Assembly (NCBI GenBank): GCA_907163375.1 | Contig: CAJQUW010016173.1 | Location: 124,001-188,000, forward strand | From: Prostheceraeus crozeri | Lineage: Eukaryota > Platyhelminthes > Polycladida > Euryleptidae | Direction: 5' to 3' | Length of the DNA stretch: 64,000 nt | Shown: positions 25,655 through 38,888 of the stretch, piece after piece | Position numbering within the stretch: position 1 is the first letter of the stretch | Layout of the letters: each line of letters begins with the position of its first letter | Made by a program: the position numbers and the translations under genes | Notes under the pieces: generated by a model | The model's input: the letters and a program-made list of their open reading frames with translations, nothing else | Told to the model about the DNA's origin: nothing | Databases searched by the model: none

Positions 25655-26445
25655 AAGCTCGTCACCAACTGAAAGTTAGCTGAGATGGTGTGCCTCTCCA
25701 ACACTGCGAGCACCCGTGTATCCTGGTGTTACCCTGGATCGAAGCCTGACATACAAGAAGCATGTGGAAAAGACCAGATGTAAGGCTAGCACCCCGAACC
25801 AAATTCTGAGGAAGCTTATCGGTAGCAGATGGGGCGCTAATCCTGAAACCCTGGCACCTTAAATATTCCACGGCTGAATATGCTTGCCCTGTGTGGGAAA
25901 GGTCGGCCCACGCAAAGGAACTGGACCCCATCCTGAATGAAGCCTGCCGTATCGTAACAGTCTGCCTGCGCCCAACTCCTCTCCAGCAACTACATCTACT
26001 TGCGGGGATAAAGCATCCTGGTGACAGAAGAATGGAGGCGACGAGGAGACAATTGCTAAAGGCTGTAGAGGACAGGCAGGCTGCAGCGATTCCTGCACCA
26101 TCAAAGCTAAAGTCACGACGAAGCTTCCTAAGAACCACACCAAGCACTCAGCTACCACAGGCCAAACTACCGCGCGGCAAACAACTCCAGTACTGCGTAT
26201 GGAAGACGCTCAACCGCCTCCGAAATGGAGTAGCCCTTTGTGGAGTAACGAGGAAAAAGTGGAACATCAGTGAAGATGACAGATGCAGATGCGGAGAAAG
26301 ACAGACGATGGAGCATTTACTACAATGTCGGTTGCTTCCAGCACCAGTGCACCCAGCACGAGGTACACCAGTGCACGGACCTGGCAATACAACGCGCACA
26401 GTATTGGCAAGGCCGCGTGTGATGTGGACACGCTGAGAGAGCTAA
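25655..26445 (+). pseudogene. LINE reverse-transcriptase C-terminal fragment
   Basis: Successive frames give LKVS-DGVPLQHCEHP, GVTLDRSLTYKKHVEKT, RKLIGSRWGANPETL, STAEYACPVWERSAHAKEL, LNEACRIVTVCLRPTPL, and finally a Cys/His cluster, CRCGERQTMEHLLQC. This is the thumb and C-terminal zinc-finger region of an animal non-LTR retrotransposon polyprotein. Breaks seen: a TGA where tryptophan is expected near 25680, a frame change near 25715, a small deletion with frame change near 25858, and a frame change in the last 60 bp. The region 25891-26436 is continuously open. Its GC content is higher than the surrounding spacer. The 5' part of the element is missing. The exact clade is unresolved (jockey/CR1 group is my best guess). 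Confidence 0.8.
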
Positions 26446-26449
26446 TGAA

Positions 26450-27600
26450 CTATGTTCACATGCCTTTATTCACAACAGAAAGATATATTGAAATATTATA
26501 TCTTTGGTTATTCAAGCTTAATTGCTTCTCAAATGGTCGCTAACTTTGAGCAAAACGGACCGTGGACAGGGCCTTTAAAATGAAGTTCGCGGACCGGCCC
26601 AATCTGGTCTGAAATTCCAGCTCGGTTTCCGTTCTGATTATTGTCAGCATACTTTCTTTGTGATAACCTGATATAAGCTTGTGGAACATAACAAACCAAA
26701 ACAGTATCACAGCTTACAGGCGATTTTCCAGCCAAACAGAGCAAAGTATTTACAAGAAAACGAAACATCCGGAAAACATAATTTTCTATGCAACGTGAAA
26801 ATTCATCTGAATATTTCTCCGTAAATCTATACGTGGATCATAATATTAAATCGTCATGATGGAGAAGACAACAAATGAAGAATCAAATGAGACAATTTGG
26901 TCAAAACTTGACATGAAAATATAATTTCTAAATTTGATAAATAATTACGGTGTTATGGTATTCATTCAGATTGCTTGAACATAGGTCATGAAAATACTAA
27001 CGACTCATCCTAGTTGAACTTGACAGATACTGACAAATAATTCGGCGATTCATTTATCATTCAAGCGATCGACTTGTTGTTATGCGACATACCGGTATAT
27101 GATTGATAAAGATTCGTAAACTTAAATTCAACTCAGAGTTATTCGAAAACAAAATTGATTTTCAGGGAATTTCATATGAGTGAAAGTTTCATGATGCACG
27201 GTAGACAGTCAATTACTGCATCTAAGATGACCCAACGACAATTTTTATCTCATGTACAGCAATCAATGGCGATAATATTGAAAAATAGGTACATAGTATT
27301 TTTCACACAATTTTTGATATAGGAACCTTTTGTCGGTATTTATCGATCGCCGATGAAGAGAAAAAAACACACAAGAGATGAAGTCATTAGGAATGGACCT
27401 TTCCACACCGGTAACTCTCACAAGCTTGTTAGTGAATGAAAGCGATGGTACCTCCACTATGTTTAGTGACCTAGCATGCCACCTAGGATTGATCTTCTTC
27501 AGACAAGGGACGCTCATAACGGTCAGTCTACTTTTATAAAGAATTAGTTTTTTTGTATCCGGGACGCATTAATGCCATTGTCGTTGTTTGACTCTTTCAG
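26450..27600. other. Spacer, no supported gene
   Basis: AT-rich with short chance frames on both strands. Nothing recognisable before the candidate exon at 27601. Confidence 0.5.
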
Positions 27601-27695
27601 TCTTCCACATCGGTCACGTTAAGAAACAGTGTTTCGCGGTTCTCTCTACACCTGTCTACGCATCAAGGGTTCGCTGTCTTGCCGATTGCATGCAG
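27601..27695 (+). CDS. Candidate host exon, cysteine-bearing
   Basis: A pyrimidine-rich tract ending tttgactctttcag (to 27600) precedes 95 nt of more balanced composition that end in tgcag followed by gtaact (27696 on), a good donor. In one frame the 95 nt read through without a stop and give FHIGHVKKQC, then LSTPVYASRVRCLADCMQ. The C-x14-C-x3-C spacing resembles small extracellular cysteine-rich domains, PAN/apple among them, but the stretch is too short to assign. The exon would begin after the first base of a codon and end in phase 0. No neighbouring exons were found within the window, which weakens the call. Alternatively it is a chance ag...gt open stretch. Confidence 0.25.
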
Positions 27696-27699
27696 GTAA

Positions 27700-30185
27700 C
27701 TTATAAGAGGGCACTTACCGAAAAGATGATATTCAGGATTATACCTAACTTGTCAAAGGTAGCAAATCACGCTAATCTGAGTGGTGCATAAGTTGTTGTG
27801 GCATGAGTAGATTGAGAGCACGCATGTAATACATTCTCGTTCTCTCACAAGGACACTATTATATGTAGAACCAAACATAATTTTTCCATATTATCTCAGA
27901 AACATCTTTATCCAAATGTCAAAGTTGCTCCTTACACGAGTAGTTTTCTGAATTGAAGGGTTTCGATTACGGAGGACATCTACTCAAATATCAAATACTG
28001 CACTGATATATTTTACAGCAAATCATGTCTATTCTACCAATAAAGAGATGCGTTCCAATTTGAGCTTTGGTATTTTGCATTGATGACGTTTATGACAAAT
28101 TCTACACTGATTGCAAATTTTCTCAATTGTATGAAAGTGGCATTTCCTATCAATTTTGGCCATCGATGCATTGATGTATGTTGCTGTGCTGCTATTGTAC
28201 AGCATTATACCGTACAATGTTAAGAGCGTTCGACGCATTTGTGCCTCAACAATAAGCGGCCTCAGTTGACTTCATAACTGAGTTGGGCGATGGTACAAGG
28301 GTTTGTTTACTCACAGGAGATAAGTAAAACCAATGGTTGTCGATCAGGTTCATTCAAACACATACACACTTCGTAGAATGCATGCAAATAGTAAGCAGTG
28401 AAGCATCCACATCATTGCAGAAAAGAATGACAGAAATCATTAGACGCAAAGATCACAAAATAGTTGGCATATTTTAGAGAGCTAGCTCTATTACAAATTT
28501 TTTACTTTGATGCTACTTATGTAATGTAGCCTTTAGTGCTTTCTTATTATAGACGGATTTTTATAAACATCAAATTCAACAAAATATTCAAAAATAAGCT
28601 TTGACAGAATTCCTTAGTGTATACGGATATACAAAGGACGTGGTGATCAAGTAGCATGTTGCTATTTTAGTGAATTTCACTTATGAAATATTAACTCCAC
28701 ACACCTACTCGATGTCAGAAATATCGTCTGGGTCAGTTTCGATATCAAATTACAGATCGGACTCAAATGCAACACATTCACATTATAAATTTTGCAAACG
28801 ACGACTCGATGAACAACTACATAATCAACATTTTCATATATCCGCTTGTGAATTAAATTTGTTAATCAAACTGTTCACTATTTATCCACGAAGATATGCA
28901 TCAAATAGTAACATGATACCATAATTCTCAGAAAAAATGAGGAATATCACTCAGAAATGTCTATCGACGACTTATAACCGATACTTACATATATTCAGAA
29001 AGTTCATTTTTTACAATGAGATAGTTCAAATAATTTCCTTGTTGTCTCATAACATTTTCAAATGTTATTTATGTGCGGCCACCTGCATTATACTTATTGT
29101 AACAGATTCCCATTTACTTAACAATTTAGTGACATTTCATCTCATAACAGGCTTTTATCTTTCATATGGAGGACAACATTCCAATGATGATTTTCTATGC
29201 CGAGACTAGTTACTCTGATAAAGCTTTCAAGTCCCAGCAGGATTCGTAGTTTGAAGTAGAATGGATCAGCATGTCCTTCCTTTATTTGTCATCACATTGT
29301 ATTATACAGAAAATGCTCACGTGTTTCAGCATTCGTAATGTTTTGCAAATTCGAAACTGACTATGGATTTGATATGACAGTTGACAAATATAAAAAGATG
29401 AAATAGAATATCCAGTTGAACTAACAGTTTGCAAGACTATGTTTATAAAAGTGTACGGCACAGAGCCGACAAAGCACTCAATTTATGTGAACTGAAATGG
29501 TCACGACAGAACTTTTGCAAATTTGTTATGAAAAAACTGTTTGTTATAAAAAAATTTGTTATATCCACAACTACCGCAAAGTTGTATATTTTATGATATT
29601 AAGACAAATAATTAACACGTGTATTACTTCGATAATTGGGAAAGCCGAACATTTTATTGTATATCGAGCCAAGGAAACTGTTCTTGTTAATGAACACATG
29701 TTGCTATGTGAGCGATCTCATTATCATATTTGGAATAAATCGATTTTAAATCACAGAATAATGGAAATGATTAAGACGTCTATTACTAACAGTTGAGGAA
29801 ATAGTATTATTAGAATATACCCAATCAAGTCATATGCATCATTATCAGAAACAAAATTATTTGTAGAAATTTTTTACAATGTTCACTGCAATTGATGATG
29901 CTAGTGAATTTGAAATCAGTTTATTTCTAGGATAACATTTGACTGACAAAATTCAGGATAAAAAATTGTAGAGTAACCATCAGTCTTTGAATGTTCCGGA
30001 TAGCAATTTATTTAGTTCATAACACTACGGCGACAATATGGGATGACCATTGCTACGGTGTTGAAAAGGACAAAACTATCTTTCATTTGCTGTGATCAAT
30101 AACCTGTCATGTCAGTTCGCTTTCTTAACATCCACGTGACTCTGTCCGCATAGTCAAACAAAAACGTCCTTTGCATCGCATGACG
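27700..30185. other. Spacer, no supported gene except one long open stretch
   Basis: AT-rich spacer. It includes an unusually open plus-strand frame at 28655-29209 (listed separately) and a 99-codon open frame at 29497-29796 with no recognisable domain. Confidence 0.45.
28655..29209 (+). other. Long open frame with one internal stop, unknown
   Basis: One frame stays open for about 185 codons apart from a TAA at 28922-28924, which is unusual in such AT-rich DNA. The first half is polar and rich in Ser, Asn and His. The second half (28937-29209) has a hydrophobic, cysteine-containing segment around IFKCYLCAATCIILIV that could be one membrane span. No family was recognised and no good start context is seen. 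It could be an eroded gene, part of an unrecognised transposon, or chance. Confidence 0.2.
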
Positions 30186-30189
30186 CTTC

Positions 30190-31690
30190 GCATACGCGTG
30201 CCATCGTAGATGTCCTTGAACAGATTTGTTCCTACATGAACTCCGAAGACCTCTTTCCACAACTGCAGTCAGCGTATCGTTCTAATCATTCGACCGAAAC
30301 TGCCCTCTTAAAAATCTCATCCGACATCCTCACCGTGATTGACCAAGGCAAGGCAGTGCTCCTCTCCCTCCTTGATCTCTCATCGGCCTTCGATTCGGTC
30401 CATCATGGTATTCTTCTCCAACGTCTGGAAATCTCCTTCGGCATCAAGGGCCAGGTCTTATCTTGGCTAACCTCATTCCTGTCTGAGCGTTCTTACAGTG
30501 TGAAATGTGAAACCTCTCAATCCATCCCTTCTCCGACTCGACATGGTGTCCCTCAAGGTTTTGTGCTAGGCCCCCTTCTGTTCCTCATTTACACTGCTGA
30601 CCTTCCCAAAATCATCGAGTCATATGGTCTCTCCTACCATATCTACGCAGACGACTTACAGATTTTTGGATCTTGTCATCCATCTGACTCCGCCACCCTC
30701 GCTTGCCGTATGTCAAGCTGCATCTCCGACGTTCAGAAATGACTGAGCTCAAATCATCTTCTCCTCAACACTAGCAAGACTGATATCATGTGGATCACCT
30801 CTCAAAGGCGTCGTCACCAAGCCCCAAACCACCCTATCGTAATTGATGGCACCACGATCTCTCCTGCAAGCAAACTCCGCAATCTTGGTGTGCTTATTGA
30901 CCCCTGCCTTTCAATGCGACCCCATATCTCCGACACTACGGCAAAGTGCTTCTCTGCCCTCCGTCAATTGTGGTCCATCCGACGGTGTATCTCTGAGCCT
31001 GTGGCGAAGACTCTTGCCACTTCTGTTATCCACTCCAGACTCGATTATTGCTCCACTATTCTCTATGGCCTTCCCGACAACTCCCTCTCCAAATTTCAAC
31101 GCATCCTGAATGCAACCTGCCGCCTCGTCCGAAACATTCGAGCACGCGACCACGTGACTCCAACTCTTTTATCCCTCGAATGGCTACCAATACGTGACCG
31201 TATTAACTTTCGTCTTGCCGTGATCGTTTTCAAATGCCTTCATGGCCTTGCTCCACCTTAACTTAATTCTTATCTTCAACTTTCCTCATCCATCGAATCC
31301 AGGCGCTCGTTGCGCTCCTCTTCCTCCTCGAACCTTATGCTGCCCTCTTCTCGCCTCAAGACTGGGCGCTCGTGCGTTTCCTGTAGCTGCCGCACGGGTT
31401 TGGAACTCCTTTCCTTCCTCTTTTAAATCAATTCCATCCCTTTCCACCTTCAAGTCCGCCCTGAAGGCAGAACTGCTACGTTCCTCTTTTTCATTTTTTT
31501 CTCTCTCTCCCTTTCTCTGTCTACGTGTGTGTGTCCACTGCCTTTACATGTAGACCTATCTGCCACACCATGCTATGGATCGCATTTTTTGTATCTTCTG
31601 GCGATTGTTTTTCGTTTTTATGTAAAGTGCCCTTGAAGTCTTCGGACAAAATGTCACTGTAAACAGTTTCGTTCAATAAATATAAATGTC
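30190..31690 (+). mobile_element. L2/CR1-like LINE, 5'-truncated
   Basis: A higher-GC insert in AT-rich DNA. It begins within the reverse-transcriptase domain (an upstream in-frame TGA lies near 30180) and runs through the C-terminal domain into a 3' UTR. The 3' part contains tgtaaagtgcccttgaag and an AATAAA-like caataaata near 31673, in keeping with L2-type 3' ends. 5' truncation is the usual product of target-primed reverse transcription. No target duplication was identified. Confidence 0.85.
30236..31553 (+). pseudogene. Reverse transcriptase of L2/CR1-like LINE
   Basis: The domain order is clear: SAYRSNHSTETALLK, LLDLSSAFDSVHHGILLQRL (motif A), GVPQGFVLGPLLFLIY (motif B), and HIYADDLQIF (motif C, YADD at 30644-30655). 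The thumb and C-terminal region follow, with LGVLIDPCLSM, RLDYCSTILYGLP, WLPIRDRINFRLAVIVFKCLHGLAPP and finally GARAFPVAAARVWNSFP. The catalytic residues of motifs A and C are present. A TGA at 30740-30742 replaces an expected tryptophan codon, a TAA at 31259-31261 stands where the family has tyrosine, and the last segment (about 31330-31500) is in a different frame. The N-terminal endonuclease is missing, so it is inactive by itself. Confidence 0.88.
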
Positions 31691-31694
31691 GGGA

Positions 31695-34600
31695 AGACAT
31701 ATATATCGTTAATGTGACTGTTTCGAGTAAATCCATTAACGAACAACGCGATTATCAAAACAGGGATAATTAAAAACTGATTGATCTACGAATATCTACA
31801 ATAAATGCAATTACGTGCAACTGCTACCAACTCACTGATTGCTTATAATTCTTATGTTAATCAATAAATTCCCAAGGATTCCAAATTTATAAAAATTGCT
31901 TCCATCTAAATTGAACCAGGATTCTTGTAATAAACCGCTGATAATTCCTATGAATTTATGATGAAATAATCTCGCAACGCGAATGCAGTACGTTTAATAC
32001 ATTGTTTGAAGAATAAGTGAGAATCTTCGAGTACAAGCAGTCCATACACACATGAAGCATGAGAAATATCAATGCAGTATTTTGAGTCTTCTCCAAGAAA
32101 ACCTCGTTTTCGTCTGCGACATTTTGCTTTGTTCAATCATTCGCGTCTAGCTATTGTTTAAATTAACAGACATAAGCATGTATAGCACACCATACATAGA
32201 AGCCTATCATTTCCTTTTCAATTGATGGTGTTTGGTTAAAAAATTGTGAAGCAGTTCTCACCTGTTTTCAACTCTTTTACTATAAACTGTTACTATAAAG
32301 CATCACTTAAAATGGGAAATTGAATTATCTTCAAGTAATCTTTAAATTCTAGTGCACTGTATTTGAGTTATTCGTGATCCACAGTAGTCTACCCACCTAA
32401 GATGAGAAATTTCATTGTTAGTTTTTAAAACAATGTGACAGTTTTGAAGCAGATGCTCGGACATAAATATAGCTAGTAAATAGTAATACGATCTCTATGA
32501 TCACAACCCTTTCCGAAATATCAAGTAAAAATTAAAAGAAATGTTGACAAAAATCACAATGTCATACTCGGGTACGACAGTAAAGAGCAGATATCATAGC
32601 CCTCATTGGCACCGTTCAAGTCGTGTTTGACTGATGAATTATTAATGCTTCTTTGAGTCGAAGATCTACTATATTGCACCTTTTGCACATAATAAAATGT
32701 CTATGATGAGGTGCCATACCAGTTACATACACAGTAGTACATCTGCAAGTGTACATTGAGATCATGGATAGTAGTTCTTGAGCTTCCATAGTGTGAATGC
32801 TCCCGAATTCGTAAATACGTAAGCAGCATGCAATGCTTTCAAATACAAAGAAATTAACATTGCCTCATAGCTCTCATTGCATGCTTTCATCATTATTGAA
32901 CGATGTCTTTTAAAATATAAGAAGCATCGAGTGTTTTGAGTAATTTCTTCAATTACAGGTGAAGGCACGCTAAGCTATGTGATATTATTCTTCCTGCAAC
33001 ATGTTCTTGGCACAAGTTGAAGGAGCCGAAATTACATCTTAATTATACATGCATAGTTTATTCACCAAAACTGCAAAGAGCTGCCATATGCTGGTGAAAA
33101 TCTTTACACTCTGAGAAGGACTGGCTGTCGACATACGGTGCTTCAAAACTCAATTCGAATTATTTTCGAAGCAGCATAGGCTGCCAAAATGTTCTCAAAA
33201 ATTATGAAAAAATGAATCGGATTAAGAGAGCTTCGTGCTGGAAATTCTGTCAATTGAGTGAGGATATCTATTCAACAATACATACCGGTACCAAGCACTT
33301 GACATACGTATCTCAACCTACCTACCAAAATTTGAGTCAGTGTAAGAAGTAGACTATTTCAATAACAATTTGAAAACAACTATCCATTAATGATATTTTT
33401 CATCACATTGACTTCTCTCTTTTCAAGTCTTCTCTCACCGCTACTCTTTCACTTCCTCGTGATGGCTTTGATGCGACAATTTGGAGGCGAGAAAAATTGA
33501 GATGTCTGTCAACACATCACACACAACTCGCACACCGACGGAAAACGTATTTCACTGTCTCTTGTTCCAGACACACACGCAAACACACACACATTCATTC
33601 TGTCTTCATCGTGAGCTCTGGATAAAGTCAATGTCCTCCTCTATCGAAGACTGGCAATGAATTGCTACCCAGAGGGACAGTCTATTCCCGAAAATACTTC
33701 ATCTCGCTTCTCCGCAAACACACTGACTCATGTTGATTTTGAGTTAAAAATAGAGATTTAGGATGTTGTCAGCATGATATTATTCAGATGTGACCAACGT
33801 GTGAATCCGTGCCACGGGCCACCAGGTGGTCCACACGACGCCATTAGCCATAAAACTACCGAGCATTGACAGACATGCTGTCTTTTAAAAACATGCGATG
33901 ATCTTGGCTTTCCCAAAATCCGGACAAATCGACAGTTGTCCTAAAATAGCAACTTATACAATATTTCATGCAATGTTGTAGTAGATTAATCAGGGAGGAG
34001 AAAAAGTTACTAAATGTAACTTTATTCCCGCATGTAAATTCTATCTTCAAAGGCAATATTAAGACGTTTCAAAAAACAATTTACGTACAGTACATGTTTC
34101 AACAAATGACAAAGACAACACTTGTGACAGCACGGTCCCTATTCTGCTTGTGTCAGCGATGATTAACATGGAAAAATATCTCATCAATGCGACCCACTGG
34201 ATATGACAACTTTGTGATCAAATCAAATTATTCTATCTCTGGCACATTCCCTAACTAGCAAACTTGTGATGTGTGCTTTGAAATGTTATTTTTAGTTGTA
34301 CTATCCAATAAAAAGGAAAAAATGGAATCAAAGTAATCGAAGAATAAAATTACCAACACGCATTTGGCATAACTTTTGAACACAATTGATTGACACAGGA
34401 AATCAAAACCTTCTGTAAGGACAACGTGTCTGGAAAAGGATCAATTAAAATTCAAGTTTTTTTTGAAAATTCGAAGTACTCGTATGCTTAATAAATATCC
34501 ACACTTAATTGGAAATTCAATTTAAACCAGAAGCAGAAAGTTCACAGAAAACCCTTGACTCCGATCGACAGATAGAAGGAGCAAGGAATTCATTCCATAT

Positions 34601-36480
34601 TTGAATAAAAAAATCTTTTGTATTTTTAACGAGTACTGTTTGCTAGACTGCTTTCTTTATGGTGAAGTTATTCACCTACCCCACCGGCTGTTATGATCAC
34701 AACAGTTGTGGTATGAAAAAGTCAACAGTTCAAGGACTGCTTGGTTTCTAGCCAGCTGCTTGAACCTATTAAGAAACTACTAAAAGAGTTCTTTTCATGA
34801 AAGATTTTCCAATTCTTAGAAAACAATCATTGTTTATAAATTGAGGGGACAGAAATGTTTTAATTCATTTGTATTTGTTGTAAGCACACCATAATCCCAT
34901 TACAGCGTACAAATGAAATATGTCCCATGTCGGCAATATCAAGGATAATTTTGTGCATAAAACATGTGATCGGGAATTTCGAATGTGTACCACATAAACC
35001 ATCGCACGTTATGTCCTATGTGTGTTAAACGGAGGGTAGCACGAATATAGAATTATAGGACCACCGAATCCGGATATGCCTCATACTTCGCAGCTTTTCT
35101 GCAAAAAGTCCCACAACGCAATAACTGCTTGAGGATCCAGAAAACAGCTATCACATAATCACAGTAAAAATAACACTTAGTTGTAAATGTGGAAATATGC
35201 ATAATCTAGATGACAAGTTTTTGAGCAGAACCTTGTCCTTTTCATCTATTATTTCAACTTGAGCATCATGTTTTCACCTATCGTGCTACAGACTTTCAGA
35301 AGCGTACACTTGCTGCTAATTCTTTTTTATTTAATGCGACTCGTATACGTCTAAATCAGTCAGTTGATCATTTGTGATTCCATTCCAATGGGAAGGACAC
35401 GTGGCTTGATTATCTGTGACGATTCTTTATACTATCAAACATTCATATTTTTGCTTAATGTAAATAATTTCTATCATGAATCACTGAAATTACAGTGCGT
35501 AGCGATCTTTATGTTACTTAGTTGTAAGCAGATATGTCTGAAGTCACAACATGTATAGACATTGAAGAAATCATAATTTACATGCTAGTTAACTATATAT
35601 TCGTTTCCACGACAATTAATCACGGTACCCAGCTGAACACTTGTCAAACTAAGAGAATAAAATATACTGGAGCGATTCTTTCTTCTTTGCTTTCCGGGAA
35701 GGTCCACTTTCTCTTCTGAGTAGCTTCAGAACTTTTGTACTCTATCTTCTTACTGATAACCCCTCAATCCTCGATATATGCTGAAACCGACTCAACCATG
35801 AATACAGGCATCTCAGGTTTTCAGATACTGCTAACTAACTGTTGCGTATTAAGCAGAACCAAGAGGTATAGTATATTACTGTATATTGCAAAGTAAAAGT
35901 TGCAGAAATAACTGAGTCAATACGACACGTAACGTTCTGCATGCAACTGGCATTCCAGGGTTGGTGTGGTGCGCGAGCGAGCGAGATCACTTCATAGGGG
36001 CTGCCGATCGGAACACATTTCACCAAGGTTCAACAATCAAAGTACATTAGCATGAACACGACAGCAGCTCAAAGTAACAACAGCACTTAATCCGTCACTG
36101 AACAATACATCAACCACAAGCGTTAACCAAGACATCGAACAATACCGTACACAAACAATACAACGGATCACAACACCAACTATGTACAATTTCCTAGCTC
36201 CCCAGAGACAATTTCAGCATTTGAACTTTGTTTGAATTCATTTTTTAAGTATTAAGGCTTGCAAGCTGTTCCACAGTGTTCACTGCTGCTAACATTAGTT
36301 CTGATACATCCAAGTTAACATTTTTACCTCAATCAAGCCCATAGATCTTCTTCCAAATGTGCAATCCTGTCTGCTTCTTTCTCTGAACTTTCTTCTAGCA
36401 TTGCCCAACAGATTGAGCGATCTAAATTGGGCATTTCACCCCCGGACTCCAACAATCTGGACAAATCTGGACAATCTGGA
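31695..36480. other. Spacer, no supported gene
   Basis: AT-rich. It contains a short (CA)n-rich stretch at about 33564-33594 and two short T/C-rich runs. Open frames are all short and featureless. I see no repeat pair or RNA gene. Confidence 0.5.
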
Positions 36481-36482
36481 CG

Positions 36483-36980
36483 ATCGAAAGAATTCAAAAG
36501 TATTTTACGAGGATGGTTTGCAGCCAAGCGACAATAGTGTATGATTTTTATTCTACGCGCCTCGCATTACTTAATATGCAATCATTAGAATATCGCAGAA
36601 TTATGTTAGATTTGTTTTTAACTTATAAAATAGTATATCGCCTTGTTGACATCCCTTTTGAAGATTTTTTTGAATTTTGTGAACATGTGAGTTGTGGCCA
36701 TTCCTTAAAATTAAAGCCCATTGGTCGCATAAATTTGGATTGTCGAGCCTACTTTTTCAGCAACCGTGTTGTCAGAATTTGCAACTCTACCAGAAAATAT
36801 TGTAACAAGTCCATCAATGTTTCTATTTAAATCCAGACTCCAAAGTTTCGATCTTTCCCGATTTTGTAAAGTCAATGGTCAATGATTGTATGTGTTTTGG
36901 GCATCATGTAAGTGTTATCAATAACCAATGTTGCCTTTTGTTGAAGTTTATTCTTCTTCAATAAAATATATATTCTATTC
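36483..36980 (+). pseudogene. LINE C-terminal fragment with 3' UTR
   Basis: The frame opening at 36480 reads IERIQKYFTRM, then STRLALLNMQSLEYRRIMLD, LFLTYKIVYRLVD, a segment ending YFFSNRVVRICNS, and, after a one-base frame change near 36827, FKSRLQSFDL. The order E-R/V-Q-K-x-F-T-R, R-L-x-x-L-x-x-x-x-L-E-x-R-R, DL-x-x-x-YKI, FF-x-x-R-V-V-x-x-x-N-S, FK-x-x-L is the C-terminal region of jockey/CR1-type LINEs. A 3' UTR follows with caataaaa at 36959. Just upstream is a small tandem repeat of (a)aatctggac, three copies (36443-36480). The reverse-transcriptase core is missing, so the copy is truncated. Confidence 0.75.
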
Positions 36981-36984
36981 AAAA

Positions 36985-38858
36985 TTCACTAGCTTCCTAT
37001 AATGACACACACATATACATGTACATGAACAATCAGTCGTTTGACTTGCTTTGGAACCGTTTATTGAAGGGCTTTCTCGATTATCCACCTTAGTAGCCAA
37101 TGCTTCATCTGCATTTTCTTAGTGACTAGTGTGGTTAATAGCATTGATGAAGTCGGAGCCGGAATCAAGCAAATTATTAGCTGCTCCGCAGCCCTGCTAA
37201 CCACCACTACAATTGTCTCACAATTTTCTTTACGCATTTCTGTGCATAGATCGCTTGATATGCCTAAAAGCAATTATGGCTGGTCATTTTGACATAGCTC
37301 ACCCATGTTTTGTCAATTGTTCGATCAAAAATTTAAAAATTATTTAATTTGCTATAATTATCATCACAGTCCAAATTCAGTTGCTTTCATGCTATTTCAG
37401 CTTGATACGTAGAACACCGATTAATCTACGTGACAAGTACCAATACAGTACTATAAATTTTCACCCTTGCAAGAATTATTCGTTTAAATAAGTTGAATTG
37501 TTACGTAATTAGAAATGAAAGCTAATTTACCGACATTCAGTCCTTCAGTTCACAATCAATTCGGAGATAACTAAAATGCGCATCTGGGATTAAAGGGATT
37601 TCCTTTCCTTATCAGCTTTACCTCAATAGAAGCGTTTTAATGTCTTGAACACATCCGATTGTAGGTTGCTGCGACGGTGACTGCGATTAATAAAGAGTTC
37701 CATCAATCGCTATGTTCAAATTCCTGAAAATCCCTTTAGAACAAGCTAACTTATTCAAGCAGTCCTCCCTTACTTATCGCCAAATATATTTCTTTATTCC
37801 CATCTCAATTCTTCACCTATTTAAGAATGCTGATGCTATTAAACATCACACAGAAACGTAGCAAAGGCATCGTTACAAAAATGGCAAGTTGATCCTGACA
37901 GTACATACGAAATAGACAAGTAGACGATGGCTTTTGCTACAAGCATTTTCATGCACATTATCTTTCTCTCTAAAGCGCACACAGCGGCTAGTCGTGTATC
38001 AAAGACAAGGGAAATAAGGCGCCGTTTAGTTTTGTTTACTAAAGAATGCAGTATTCGCAACACATCTGATAAGACTAAAAAAGATGAGACGGTAAAAGAC
38101 GACGGGTCACACAGCCGAAGTCCTGACTAGGAATTTCAGGAAAATACAAAAGGTCTAACTGAAACTAACAAAACTATTTTCATTCCTTCTGCTATCTGAC
38201 TATGTAATTGAAACTGATAATGGCAAAATCAATCAATGATATCTTATTCCAAGACAAAAACAAACTATTTGATTAATGACATCAATCAAAGCATTTTTTA
38301 TCCAGAGAATTCACGAAAACACAAATAAAAAGTGATAATCATCTAATTTCAAGTGTCAAATTCTAAATGCCTCAACATTTTCATCGAAAAAAATGAACAT
38401 CTCATTTTCGCTTGGATAATAATTCCATCATCCGAAAATCAACTTGCGTAGGCATAACTTTAACTTCATGCAAACATAAACAAAAAAGAGAATCATCGGT
38501 CAAATTCTCAAAACCTCAAATCAAATTCTAAATACCGACATCTCACCATCTTCTTTGAAAAAAATGAACATCTTTCAATTTTCGTTTGGAAGATAATTCT
38601 ATGAACTTGCAATTTGCTCGGGTGTGAACCAGAGATCTAGACTGGCCAATAATTTTTTTATTGCGTAATGAACTCATTTAGCGCAACTTTTTATATAGAA
38701 TAGTAGTTTTCATTGATTGTAAACATATTTCATTTCAATCATTGAAAAACCTGTAAATAATCTCGTACATAATCTTGTTATCGTTCATTTTATAATATTA
38801 TAAGAAGTATCAAGAATCGATCAAAATCATGATAGCTAGCAAATTACGACTCAACATA
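36985..38858. other. Spacer, no supported gene
   Basis: AT-rich spacer up to the left end of the mariner-type transposon. It contains one imperfect direct duplication (listed separately). Small frames at 37061-37273 (minus) and 37927-38130 (plus) show no domain. Confidence 0.5.
38357..38602 (+). repeat. Imperfect direct duplication (about 75 bp, two copies)
   Basis: 38357-38427 and 38522-38602 share caaattctaaat, a variable stretch, cat-ttc-tygaaaaaaatgaac and ttttcgyttgga-rataatt. The copies lie about 165 bp apart in the same orientation. It looks like an old local duplication. No transposon features. Confidence 0.45.
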
Positions 38859-38860
38859 TA

Positions 38861-38888
38861 CAAGGTGTTTCAAAAGTAGGCTAACAGT
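38861..38888 (+). repeat. Left terminal inverted repeat of mariner-type element
   Basis: Begins caaggtgtttcaaaag and is the exact reverse complement of 55271-55298. Preceded by TA. Confidence 0.92.

Noticed and set aside
33564-33594. CA-rich stretch as a microsatellite
   Set aside because: Interrupted and short; mentioned in the spacer entry but not called as a locus.
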